This document shows, piece by piece, positions 34,125 through 48,521 of a stretch of DNA of 64,000 nucleotides; positions within the stretch are counted from its first letter, which is position 1; each line of letters starts with the position of its first letter. Under the pieces are notes generated by a model. The model saw only the letters and a list, made by a program, of their open reading frames with translations. It was not told the origin of the DNA and did no database searches. The translations under genes and the position numbers were made by a program. Source of the DNA: Cupriavidus sp. P-10 (lineage in GTDB: Bacteria > Pseudomonadota > Gammaproteobacteria > Burkholderiales > Burkholderiaceae); the NCBI RefSeq assembly GCF_003402535.2, contig NZ_AP025171.1, forward strand, positions 1,798,001 to 1,862,000, read 5' to 3'.

Positions 34125-34508
34125 TCATCGATCAGGGCCGGCCGAGCCCGGCGGTTGCCGGCGGTCGCCCCGCAGCTGGCGCATGTCGGCGCCGGACAAG
34201 GATAGTGGCCCCGCGCCCGCGTTGCCAGTGCTGTCGCGCGCCGCGTTGAAGGCCCGGTGCGATGCCGCTTGCCCGGCCTTGCGCGCTTCGCGCATGCCGC
34301 GCAGGTTCATCACGATCAGCGCCAGCTGCAGCACGATCAGCGCGTAGGCATCGCCATGCCATCCCCAGGCGATCCACAGCACGTTGCTGGCCATGAACAC
34401 CCAGAAACCTGCGCGGCGCCGCGCAATGGAGCGCGACCCGACCAGCCATGTGGCAAGCACCGTCACCACCATCGCCGGCCACTGCGTAGCCTCCAGCCAC
34501 CAGTCCAT
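34125..34508 (-). CDS. Small membrane protein
   Basis: The 127-residue protein has three hydrophobic segments (WPAMVVTVLATWLVGSRSIA, AGFWVFMASNVLWIAWGWHG, AYALIVLQLALIVMNLRGM) and a basic, disordered C-terminal tail. The layout resembles a fragment of PnuC-like or YgjV-like membrane proteins but is too short to name. It is divergent from glgE across a 327-bp gap. The ATG at 34508 follows a GGGGAAA stretch. Confidence 0.6.
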   Translation of the reverse strand: MDWWLEATQWPAMVVTVLATWLVGSRSIARRRAGFWVFMASNVLWIAWGWHGDAYALIVLQLALIVMNLRGMREARKAGQAASHRAFNAARDSTGNAGAGPLSLSGADMRQLRGDRRQPPGSAGPDR

Positions 34509-34835
34509 GCACGTTTCCCCGGTTGGTCCATCGTGACAGCGGGCAAGAAGCGTACCGGGCAATGCGCCTTCGGGCCGCGTGTGTGGCACCCGGCCCTCGC
34601 CCGGCAGCTTCTTGCCATCGGTCATGGCGAAGCCGGTACTTTTTACAAGCGGTAGCGTCAGGCGCACATTGCCTTTCGGCGGAAATCCTTTGGCGCGGCC
34701 GGGCTCCGCCGCATATCTTCAATCGTGCAGGCGCGCTGGCACGCACTTCGCATGGGTGTGCCATCCCGCCGGCTGGCCGTCTGGCGCCGGGCGGGACATT
34801 GTTGCTCCGCCGGAGCGAACCACCGGGAGGATTTT
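34509..34835. promoter_or_regulatory. Leader region of the alpha-glucan/trehalose cluster
   Basis: This 327-bp gap lies between the divergent small membrane protein gene and glgE. No gene is seen. It carries GTACTTTTTACAAGCGG at 34636-34652, one of several similar motifs near stress genes in this window and close to GTACTTTCTACAATCG before treZ. It must contain the promoter for the glgE-treS-glgB-glgX-malQ run. Confidence 0.5.
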
Positions 34836-37800
34836 GTGCGGATCTGCCAGATGGACCTGACCGGAACGCCGGACGCCGACGAACACGCCCTGCAACGCGT
34901 GGCGGCGCTGGGCTTCGACCACGTACTGATCGGCGGCTGGCCGCACCTGTCCGGGACTGACACGCTGGCGGCGTGCAGCCGGCATGGGCTGGCGCCGCTG
35001 CTCGACATTTCACTGGACCGCTCCGGCACCGACGGGGAAGGCGCCACCGATCCCGACTGGATCGATGCCGCGGCCCCCGCTTTCGCGCCTCACGAGACCG
35101 ACAACCATCTGCCCGGCGCGCGCCTGCGCTGGCATGACCCGCGCGTGGCCGAAGCGCTGGTGCAATGGTGGGCCGCGCGGCTGCGGCTGGCATGGGCCTC
35201 GGGCGCTGCCGGCTTTTGCTGTCGCGCGCCGGCACGCGTGCCCGGCAGGCATTGGGCAGCGCTGGCCGACACCCTGCGCAACGACGCCACCCCGCCCGAA
35301 GCGCGCGGCACGCCGCTCCTGCTGGCGTGGACGCCCGGCCTGACGCCCGCGCAGCTCGACGACCTGGCTTCCGCCGGCTTCGATGGCGCCTTCTGCTCGC
35401 TGCCGTGGTGGGACTTCCGCAGCGCCTGGCTGACCGAGGAGATCGCGCGGCTGCGCCGCTTCGGCCGGGTGCTGGCCGCACCCGCGCTGACCCCTGCCAG
35501 CCAGGATGCGCTGAGCGCACGGCGCGCGCTGTGGACCGCCGCCGCCATCGGCGACGGCATCCTGGTGCCAGCCGGTTTCGAGACCGGTGGCGCACTTGCA
35601 CGCGACCCCCTGGCTCCCGACGGCGCCGGCCAGGACGGGGCGCCATACGACATCACGCATGAGCTGCTGGAGGCCACCACCTGGCTCGCCTCGCGCGATC
35701 CCGCGCCGGCGCTGGCGGTGCGGCTGCTCAGCGGGCCCGAGGCGCCGCTCACGGTGCTGGCGCGGCTGCCCGCACCGAACGGCCTGTGCACGGATCCGGC
35801 CACGGGCAACGGCTTTGCCGAGCCAGATGGCGCCGCGGCGCTGATGGTGGTGGTCAATCCCGATCCCATGGCACCCGGCACGCTTGGCGCAGACCGCATG
35901 CTGAGCGCGCTGCCGCACGCCAGCGCCCACCTTGAAGCCACGCCAGGCGGACCCGGCGGCACGGTGAATGCCAGCAACCGGCTCGACGCCCTGGGGTCGA
36001 TCACGCTTGCCCCCGCCGACATCCGCCTCTTTGAAGCGCCGCCGGTGCCGCTGACCCGGCCCGGCATGCCACGCGCCGATGCGCGCGCGCCGCACGGACA
36101 CGAGACCCTGGCCGCAACCGGGCTGGGCAGCGTGGTCGCCGCCATGGAAGCGCCGCGCGTCGCCATCGAACGCGTCGAACCCGCCTGCGACGACGGCCGC
36201 TTCGCGGTGCGGCGCGTAGTGGGCGAACGCGTGGACGTCAGCGCCGATATCTGGATGGACGGGCACGACAAGCTCGCCGCCGTCGTACTGTGGCGTGCCC
36301 CGGGCGAGACCGACTGGCACGAAGAGCCGCTGCAGCCCGTGGTCAACGACCGCTGGCAAGGCAGTTTTCCGCTGGTGGCGCTGGGCCGCCATGAATTCAC
36401 CGTCGAGGCCTGGCGCGATGCCTATGCCAGCTGGCTCGACGAGATCAGCAAGAAGCGCGCGGCCGGGCTCGACGTCAGCCTGGAAACCGAGGAAGGCGCA
36501 CGACTGATTGCGGACGCGCTGCTGGGTCCCGGGGGCAAGAGCGGCAAGAACGGAAAGAAAGGCAATGGCAGGAAGAACGGCCAGAAGCCTGCGTCGGACA
36601 GCGAATTGTCCGCCATCGTCGAGGACCTGACCGCCGCGGCGGGCGATGACAAACGCCGTCTTCAGATCCTGCTGTCGCCCCGCACCGCGGCCGCCATGCA
36701 GGCTCACATGGCCACCCCGGCGGGCAGGCAGTTCGCCTCGCGCCACCCGGTGGCGCTGCCGGTAGAGGCCGACCGTCTCGCGGCGCGCTACGCCAGCTGG
36801 TACGAGCTGTTCCCGCGCTCGCAAAGCAACGACGAGCAGCGCCACGGCACCTTCGACGATGTCATCACACGGCTGCCCGCCATCCGCGCAATGGGCTTCG
36901 ACGTGCTCTACTTCACGCCGATCCACCCCATTGGCCGTACCCACCGCAAGGGCCGCAACAACAGCCTGCGCGCCGAGCCCGACGACCCGGGCAGCCCGTA
37001 TGCGATCGGCGGCGACGAGGGCGGGCACGATGCCTTGCATCCCGAGCTGGGCACGTTCGACGATTTCCGCCGCCTGTGCAATGCCGCCGCCGCGAACGGG
37101 CTGGAGATCGCGCTCGACTTCGCGATCCAGTGCTCGCCCGACCACCCGTGGCTGAAAGACCATCCAGAATGGTTCGCGCACCGCCCCGACGGCTCGCTGC
37201 GCTATGCCGAGAATCCGCCCAAGAAGTACGAGGACATCGTCAACGTCGACTTCTACGCCGCGCCGCCCGCCGGCGCCGCGCTGTGGCAGGCGCTGCGCGA
37301 CGTGGTGATGTTCTGGGCCGACCACGGCGTGCGCATCTTCCGCGTGGACAACCCGCATACCAAGCCGCTGCCGTTCTGGGAGTGGATGATCGCCGACGTG
37401 CGCGCCCGCCACCCCGACACCATCTTTCTGGCCGAGGCCTTCACGCGGCCGAAGATGATGGCGCGGCTGGCCAAGCTGGGCTTCAGCCAGTCGTACACCT
37501 ACTTCACCTGGCGCAACACCAAGTGGGAACTGACCGAGTACCTGACCGAGCTGACGCAGGGCCCGCTGCGCGAATTCTTCCGCCCGCACTTCTTCGTCAA
37601 TACGCCGGACATCAATCCCTATTTCCTGCACCACGGCGGCCGCCCTGCGTTCCTGATCCGCGCGGCGCTGGCCACCTTGCTGTCGGGGTTGTGGGGCATG
37701 TACAACGGCTTCGAGCTGTGCGAGAGCGCACCGTTCGTGCTCGACGGCAAGGTGCGCGAGGAATACCTCGACTCCGAGAAGTACCAGCTGCGCGCCCGCG

Positions 37801-38243
37801 ACTGGCACCAGCGCGGCAACATCGTCGCCGAGATCTCGCGCCTGAACGAGATCCGCGCCGGCCACCCCGCGCTGCAGAGCCACCTGGGGCTGCGCTTCTA
37901 CCATGCCGGCAGCGATGCGGTGCTGTGGTTCGCGCGCTTCGTTCCCGGCACCGACTACCTGTTCGGCGATGACGTGCTGCTGGGCGCGATCAACCTGGAC
38001 CCGCGCAGCGCGCACGAGACCGACATCGAACTGCCGCTGTGGGAATGGGGCCTGCCCGACCATGCGCGCGTGGCCGTGCACGACCTGATGCGTGGCCAGC
38101 GCTTCGAGCTGCAGGGCAAGCACCAGCGCATCCGCCTCGACCCGGCGCAGTTGCCCTTCGCGGTGTGGCAGGTACGCCCGCTGGACCGGCCGGCGCCGCG
38201 CCCCGCCGCCGCCCCGGTGTCGACCGACCCGCACGGCGCCTGA
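34836..38243 (+). CDS. glgE: GlgE: alpha-1,4-glucan:maltose-1-phosphate maltosyltransferase, with N-terminal barrel-like extension
   Basis: The enzyme adds the maltosyl unit of alpha-maltose-1-phosphate to the non-reducing end of alpha-1,4-glucans. Residues from about 437 to 1135 (about 700) form a normal-length GlgE: an N-terminal beta domain, then the GH13 barrel with nucleophile Asp838 in RIFRVDNPHTKP and acid/base Glu867 in IFLAEAFTRP. Residues 1-436 are extra and look like a degenerate amylase barrel (FDHVLIGGWPHLSGTD, ILVPAGFETGG) without catalytic Asp/Glu motifs. A Lys/Gly/Asn-rich insert (GGKSGKNGKKGNGRKNG) lies near residue 570. The GTG at 34836 follows GGGAGG with ideal spacing. It is the first gene of the cluster. 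Confidence 0.92.
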   Translation: MRICQMDLTGTPDADEHALQRVAALGFDHVLIGGWPHLSGTDTLAACSRHGLAPLLDISLDRSGTDGEGATDPDWIDAAAPAFAPHETDNHLPGARLRWHDPRVAEALVQWWAARLRLAWASGAAGFCCRAPARVPGRHWAALADTLRNDATPPEARGTPLLLAWTPGLTPAQLDDLASAGFDGAFCSLPWWDFRSAWLTEEIARLRRFGRVLAAPALTPASQDALSARRALWTAAAIGDGILVPAGFETGGALARDPLAPDGAGQDGAPYDITHELLEATTWLASRDPAPALAVRLLSGPEAPLTVLARLPAPNGLCTDPATGNGFAEPDGAAALMVVVNPDPMAPGTLGADRMLSALPHASAHLEATPGGPGGTVNASNRLDALGSITLAPADIRLFEAPPVPLTRPGMPRADARAPHGHETLAATGLGSVVAAMEAPRVAIERVEPACDDGRFAVRRVVGERVDVSADIWMDGHDKLAAVVLWRAPGETDWHEEPLQPVVNDRWQGSFPLVALGRHEFTVEAWRDAYASWLDEISKKRAAGLDVSLETEEGARLIADALLGPGGKSGKNGKKGNGRKNGQKPASDSELSAIVEDLTAAAGDDKRRLQILLSPRTAAAMQAHMATPAGRQFASRHPVALPVEADRLAARYASWYELFPRSQSNDEQRHGTFDDVITRLPAIRAMGFDVLYFTPIHPIGRTHRKGRNNSLRAEPDDPGSPYAIGGDEGGHDALHPELGTFDDFRRLCNAAAANGLEIALDFAIQCSPDHPWLKDHPEWFAHRPDGSLRYAENPPKKYEDIVNVDFYAAPPAGAALWQALRDVVMFWADHGVRIFRVDNPHTKPLPFWEWMIADVRARHPDTIFLAEAFTRPKMMARLAKLGFSQSYTYFTWRNTKWELTEYLTELTQGPLREFFRPHFFVNTPDINPYFLHHGGRPAFLIRAALATLLSGLWGMYNGFELCESAPFVLDGKVREEYLDSEKYQLRARDWHQRGNIVAEISRLNEIRAGHPALQSHLGLRFYHAGSDAVLWFARFVPGTDYLFGDDVLLGAINLDPRSAHETDIELPLWEWGLPDHARVAVHDLMRGQRFELQGKHQRIRLDPAQLPFAVWQVRPLDRPAPRPAAAPVSTDPHGA

Positions 38244-38264
38244 CCGGCATACGTGGAGACACGG

Positions 38265-43911
<5,647 letters not shown>

Positions 43912-43915
<4 letters not shown>

Positions 43916-46152
43916 CCCGACCCTTCGCGGACCGGCTTCTCCCCGGCAAGCCATATCCACTGGGCGCCCACTGGGACGGGCTGGGGGTCAACTTCGCGGT
44001 GTTCTCGGCGCATGCCTCGCGCATCGACCTGTGCCTGTTCTCCGAGAACGGCCGCAAGGAACTGGCACGCATGCCGCTGCCGGAATGCACCGACGAGATC
44101 TGGCACGGCTACCTCCCCAACGCGGCACTCGGCACGCTGTACGGCTACCGCGCGCATGGCCCCTACGATCCCGCGCACGGGCACCGCTTCAACCCGCACA
44201 AGCTGCTGCTGGACCCCTACGCGCGCCAGCTGAGCGGCCCGGTGCGCTGGGCCGATGTGCTGTTCGGCTACCGCCTCCAGAGCGCGCGCGGCGACCTGAC
44301 GCCGGACCGCCGCGACAGCGCCCAGAGCATGCCCAAGGCGGTGGTGATCGACGAAAGCTTTCACTGGGGCGACGACCGCCCGCCCGCGGTGCCGTGGCCT
44401 GCCACCGTCATCTACGAGGCCCACCTGCGTGGCCTGTCGATGCTGCGCGACGACCTGCTGCCCAACCTGCGCGGCTCCTTCGCCTCGCTGTGCGACCCGC
44501 GCTTTATCGACCACCTGGTGCAGATGGGCATCACCACCGTGGAGCTGCTGCCGGTACACGCCATCCTGCAGGACCGCTTCCTGCTGGAGCGCGGGCTGCG
44601 CAACTACTGGGGCTACAACACCATCGCGTACTTCGCCCCGGAACCGGCGTACCTGGGCACAGGGCAGTTGCAGGAATTCAAGGTGGCGATGCGGCGCCTG
44701 CATGCAGCCGGCATCGAAGTGATCCTGGACGTGGTCTACAACCACACCTGCGAGGGCAACGAACTGGGGCCGACGGTATCGTGGCGCGGCCTGGACAACG
44801 CCAGCTACTACCGCCTGATGCCGGGCGACGAGCGCCACTACATCAACGACACCGGCTGCGGCAACACGCTCAACCTGTCGCAACCGCGCGTGCTGCAGAT
44901 GGTGATGGACTCGCTGCGCTACTGGGTGGAGTGCTACCACATAGATGGCTTCCGTTTCGACCTGGGCAGCACGCTCGGGCGCGAGGGCAACGGCTTCGAC
45001 CAGGGCTCGGGCTTCTTCGATGCGCTGATGCAGGACCCGGTGCTGAGCCGCGTCAAGCTGATCTCGGAACCGTGGGACCTGGGCCCCGGTGGCTACCAGC
45101 TCGGCAACCACCCGCCCGGCTTTGCCGAATGGAACGACAAGTTCCGCGACGCGGTGCGCCGCTTCTGGCGCGGCGATGCCGGCAAGCGCGGCGAACTGGC
45201 CGCGCGGCTGGCGGCCTCGGCAGACATGTTCGACCGGCGCCACCGGCGCCCGTGGGCCAGCGTCAACTTCATCACCGCGCACGACGGCTTTACGCTGGCG
45301 GACCTGGTCAGCTACAGCAGCAAGCACAACGAAGCCAACGGCGAGGACAACCGCGACGGCACCGACGACAACGCCAGCGCCAACTGGAGCCCGGACGGCA
45401 GCATCGAAGGCCCGACCGACGACCCGGAGATCCTGGAGCGCCGCAATCGGGTGGCGCAGGCGCTGATGGCCACGCTGCTGCTCGCGCAAGGCACGCCGAT
45501 GCTGACCGCCGGTGACGAATGGGGGCGCACCCAGCACGGCAACAACAACGCCTATTGCCAGGACAACGAGATCTCGTGGCTGCACTGGAAGCAGGCCCAG
45601 ACGCCCGGTGCGCAGCCGCTGCAGCACATGGTGCGACGCCTGCTCGCACTGCGCCGGCGGCTGCACGCGCTCACCGGCGACCGCTTCGCCCACGGGCGCC
45701 AGGAACCGGCGCGCGGCATCGCCGACATTGCCTGGTTCGATACCGACGGCAAACCGCCCACCCCCGAGGAATGGGCAGACCCGGAAGTCCGCACGCTGGC
45801 ACTGCGCCGCGCTGCCCCGCCGCCGCAACCTGAGCGTCCGCAACTGGGTTCGATGCCGGAAGAGGAGGAGGACGAAGACGATGCGCGCACCGTGCAGGTG
45901 ACGCTGCTGCTGCTCAACGCCGGCGAGGCCGATGCGTCGTTCCTGCTGCCCGAGCCCAGGCTGGCCTGGACCCGGCTCTTCGACAGCAGCCGTCCCGAAG
46001 CCACCGAGTCCGAGCTTGCCGGCGATGCGGTGGGCGAAAGCCAGGTGGTGCCGGGCCATTCGCTGGTGCTGCTGGCCGCCCCGGCCCGCAGCCGTGAGAG
46101 CCCGCACCAGGAAAGCCCTCCGCTGGGCGCGCCGCAGGAGACACAGGAATGA
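43912..46152 (+). CDS. glgX: Glycogen debranching enzyme
   Basis: The 746-residue isoamylase-type GH13 enzyme hydrolyses alpha-1,6 branches. It opens with [20 protein letters not shown] (CBM48). Catalytic residues are Asp350 in [12 protein letters not shown] and Glu386 in [16 protein letters not shown], with the third Asp in [14 protein letters not shown]. An acidic run, [12 protein letters not shown], lies in the C-terminal part. In a cluster with treY/treZ it may do the job of TreX, giving linear chains for trehalose release. Start and stop overlap both neighbours as ATGA. Confidence 0.93.
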
Positions 46153-48407
46153 CCCGACGTACGCACGCGCCGCCCCCCACGCCACTGCAGAAGCTGGCGC
46201 TGCGCGCGGACCTGCAGCCGCATTGGACGGATGCATGGAGCCAGCCGCAAACCGTGTCCGACGACGCGCTGCGGCGCGTGCTGGACGGCCTTGGCCTGCC
46301 CTGCTCGACGCCTGGCCAGTGCGAAGCCTCGCGCGCCTGGCTCGCGGCCGATGACGCCGCCCATACGCTGCCGCCGCTGGTCACCGCCGAACGCGGCCAG
46401 CCGGTGGCGGTGCCATGGCCGCACACGCTGCCGGAGCGCGCTTACCGGCTGACGCTGGAAGACGGCGCCATCGTGACCGGCACCGCAGTGCGCGCGCACG
46501 CGGACGGTAATCCGGCCGGCACCATGCTGCTGCCGCCCATCGATGTTTGCGGCTACCACCGGCTCGAACTGGGCGATGCGCAAACGGTGCTGGCGGTGGC
46601 TCCCGCACGCTGCTACGGCGTAGCGGACGCGCTACGTCACGCCGGCCGCGCCGCTGCCGGCGCCGGCGCACGCCCATGGGGCCTGGCAGTACAGCTCTAC
46701 AGCCTGCGCCGCGGCGCCAACTGCGGCATGGGCGACCTGACCGCACTGGCCGGGTGTTGCACCAGCGCCGCTGCCCTGCACGCCGACGCGGTCGCGATCA
46801 ATCCGCTGCATGCCGGCTTTGCCGCGCTGCCGCAGCGCTACAGCCCGTATGCGCCTTCCAGCCGGCTGTTCCTGAATCCGCTGTACGCCGATCCCGCCGC
46901 GATGTTCGGCCAGGCAGCGCTGGACGCGGCCATCGCCTCGCTTGGCATCGGCGAGCAGCTGGCCGCCCTCGAAGCGCTCTCGGAAATCGACTGGATCGCG
47001 CTGGCGCCGCTGCGCTACGCCGTGCTGCACTGGCTCTGGCAGCGGCGCGAAAGCCTGCTGCCGCGTGCGGCGCTGGACGACTGCGCCGCCTTCCGGGCGC
47101 GGGGGGGCACTGCGCTGCATGCGCACGCCTGCTACGAGGCGATCCAGGCGCAGCGGCTGGCCGGCTCCACCAACGGCATGAACCACGCGTCGGCGCCCGA
47201 CTGGCGCTGCTGGCCGGTCACGCTGCGCTCGCCCACCGACGCCGCGGTGGCGGCCTTTGCCCGCGACCATGCCGACGATGTGGCCTGCCACGCCTTCCTG
47301 CAATGGCTCGCCGCCGATGGCATGGCGCGTGCGCAGCGCGCCGCGCGCGACGCCGGCATGGCGGTCGGCGTGGTCTGCGACCTGGCCGTTGGCGCCGACC
47401 CGGGCGGCAGCCAGGCATGGACCCGCCAGCAGGAAATCCTGGCCGGCTTCCATGCCGGCGCGCCGCCGGACCTGTACAACCCGCTCGGCCAGGACTGGGG
47501 CGTCGCGGTGTTCTCGCCGCGCGGCCTGCGCCAGCACGGTTACGCCGCCTTCCTGGAAATGCTGCGCGCGAACCTCTCCCACTGCGGCGGGCTGCGCATC
47601 GACCATGTGCTGGGCCTGGCGCGGATGTGGCTGGTGCCCGCCGGCGCATCCGCCAGCGACGGCGCCTACCTGCGCTACCCGCTGAACGACCTGCTGCGGC
47701 TGGTGGCGCTGGAATCCTGGCGGCACCGCGCCATCATCATCGGCGAGAACCTCGGCACGGTCCCGCCCGAGCTGAACGCGGCGCTGGCCGCGCGCGGCGT
47801 GCTCGGCATCGACGTGCTGTGGTTCCAGCGCGAGGCAGTGACGGCGGCCAAAGCCGATGCCGAAGCCGATGCCGATCCAGCCGTCGAAGCCGATCCCGTC
47901 GCGCCGTTCCAGCCACCCGCGCAGTGGCCGCCCGAGGCCATCGCCACCACCTCCACGCACGACCTGCCCACCGTCGCCGGCTGGTGGGCCGGGCGCGACC
48001 TCGACTGGCGCGACCGGATGAAGCTGCTCGCGCCCGGCGAAACCCTGGCGCAGGCGCAGGCGGGCCGAGCCCGAGAGCGCAGCGCGCTGTGGCAGGCGCT
48101 GAACCAGGCCGGGCTATGTCAGGGCCAGGAGCCCGATCCCGCGCACGCACCGCTGGACGCCGTGCTTGCCTGGCTGGGCACAGCCCGCACCGCCATGCGC
48201 GTGGTTCCGCTGGAAGACCTGCTGGGCGAGGCCGAGCAGCCCAACCTGCCCGGCACCACCAGCGTCCATCCCAACTGGCAGCGCCGGCTTGATGCCGACG
48301 TGCGCGCGCTGGCCGACGCGCCGGAACTGCGCGCCCGCGCGCAATCGATTCGGCAAGCCGTTCGCAGTGGCCGTCACCGCACCCTGGATCCGCCACCGCG
48401 CGGCTAG
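46149..48407 (+). CDS. malQ: 4-alpha-glucanotransferase (amylomaltase)
   Basis: The 752-residue GH77 enzyme transfers maltodextrin segments between chains, recycling short chains for phosphorylase or GlgE. Family motifs include WGLAVQLYSLRRGANCGMGD, YSPYAPSSRLFLNPLY, nucleophile Asp485 (LRIDHVLGLARMW), Glu533 (IGENLGTVPPEL) and STHDLPTVAGWW. A run of Ala/Asp/Glu residues (ADAEADADPAVEADPV) interrupts the region after the catalytic Glu and looks like a loop expansion. The ATG overlaps the glgX stop. Confidence 0.92.
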   Translation: MTRRTHAPPPTPLQKLALRADLQPHWTDAWSQPQTVSDDALRRVLDGLGLPCSTPGQCEASRAWLAADDAAHTLPPLVTAERGQPVAVPWPHTLPERAYRLTLEDGAIVTGTAVRAHADGNPAGTMLLPPIDVCGYHRLELGDAQTVLAVAPARCYGVADALRHAGRAAAGAGARPWGLAVQLYSLRRGANCGMGDLTALAGCCTSAAALHADAVAINPLHAGFAALPQRYSPYAPSSRLFLNPLYADPAAMFGQAALDAAIASLGIGEQLAALEALSEIDWIALAPLRYAVLHWLWQRRESLLPRAALDDCAAFRARGGTALHAHACYEAIQAQRLAGSTNGMNHASAPDWRCWPVTLRSPTDAAVAAFARDHADDVACHAFLQWLAADGMARAQRAARDAGMAVGVVCDLAVGADPGGSQAWTRQQEILAGFHAGAPPDLYNPLGQDWGVAVFSPRGLRQHGYAAFLEMLRANLSHCGGLRIDHVLGLARMWLVPAGASASDGAYLRYPLNDLLRLVALESWRHRAIIIGENLGTVPPELNAALAARGVLGIDVLWFQREAVTAAKADAEADADPAVEADPVAPFQPPAQWPPEAIATTSTHDLPTVAGWWAGRDLDWRDRMKLLAPGETLAQAQAGRARERSALWQALNQAGLCQGQEPDPAHAPLDAVLAWLGTARTAMRVVPLEDLLGEAEQPNLPGTTSVHPNWQRRLDADVRALADAPELRARAQSIRQAVRSGRHRTLDPPPRG

Positions 48408-48521
48408 CCGCAAGGATCGGCGCGCGAAGGTGGCGCCCACCCCACCCGCGCCGCGATCCGGGCGCGCACTGCTCTCCCATCCGCTAAGCTTGACCCACCA
48501 GCATGCGCAGGAGGTCCCGCC

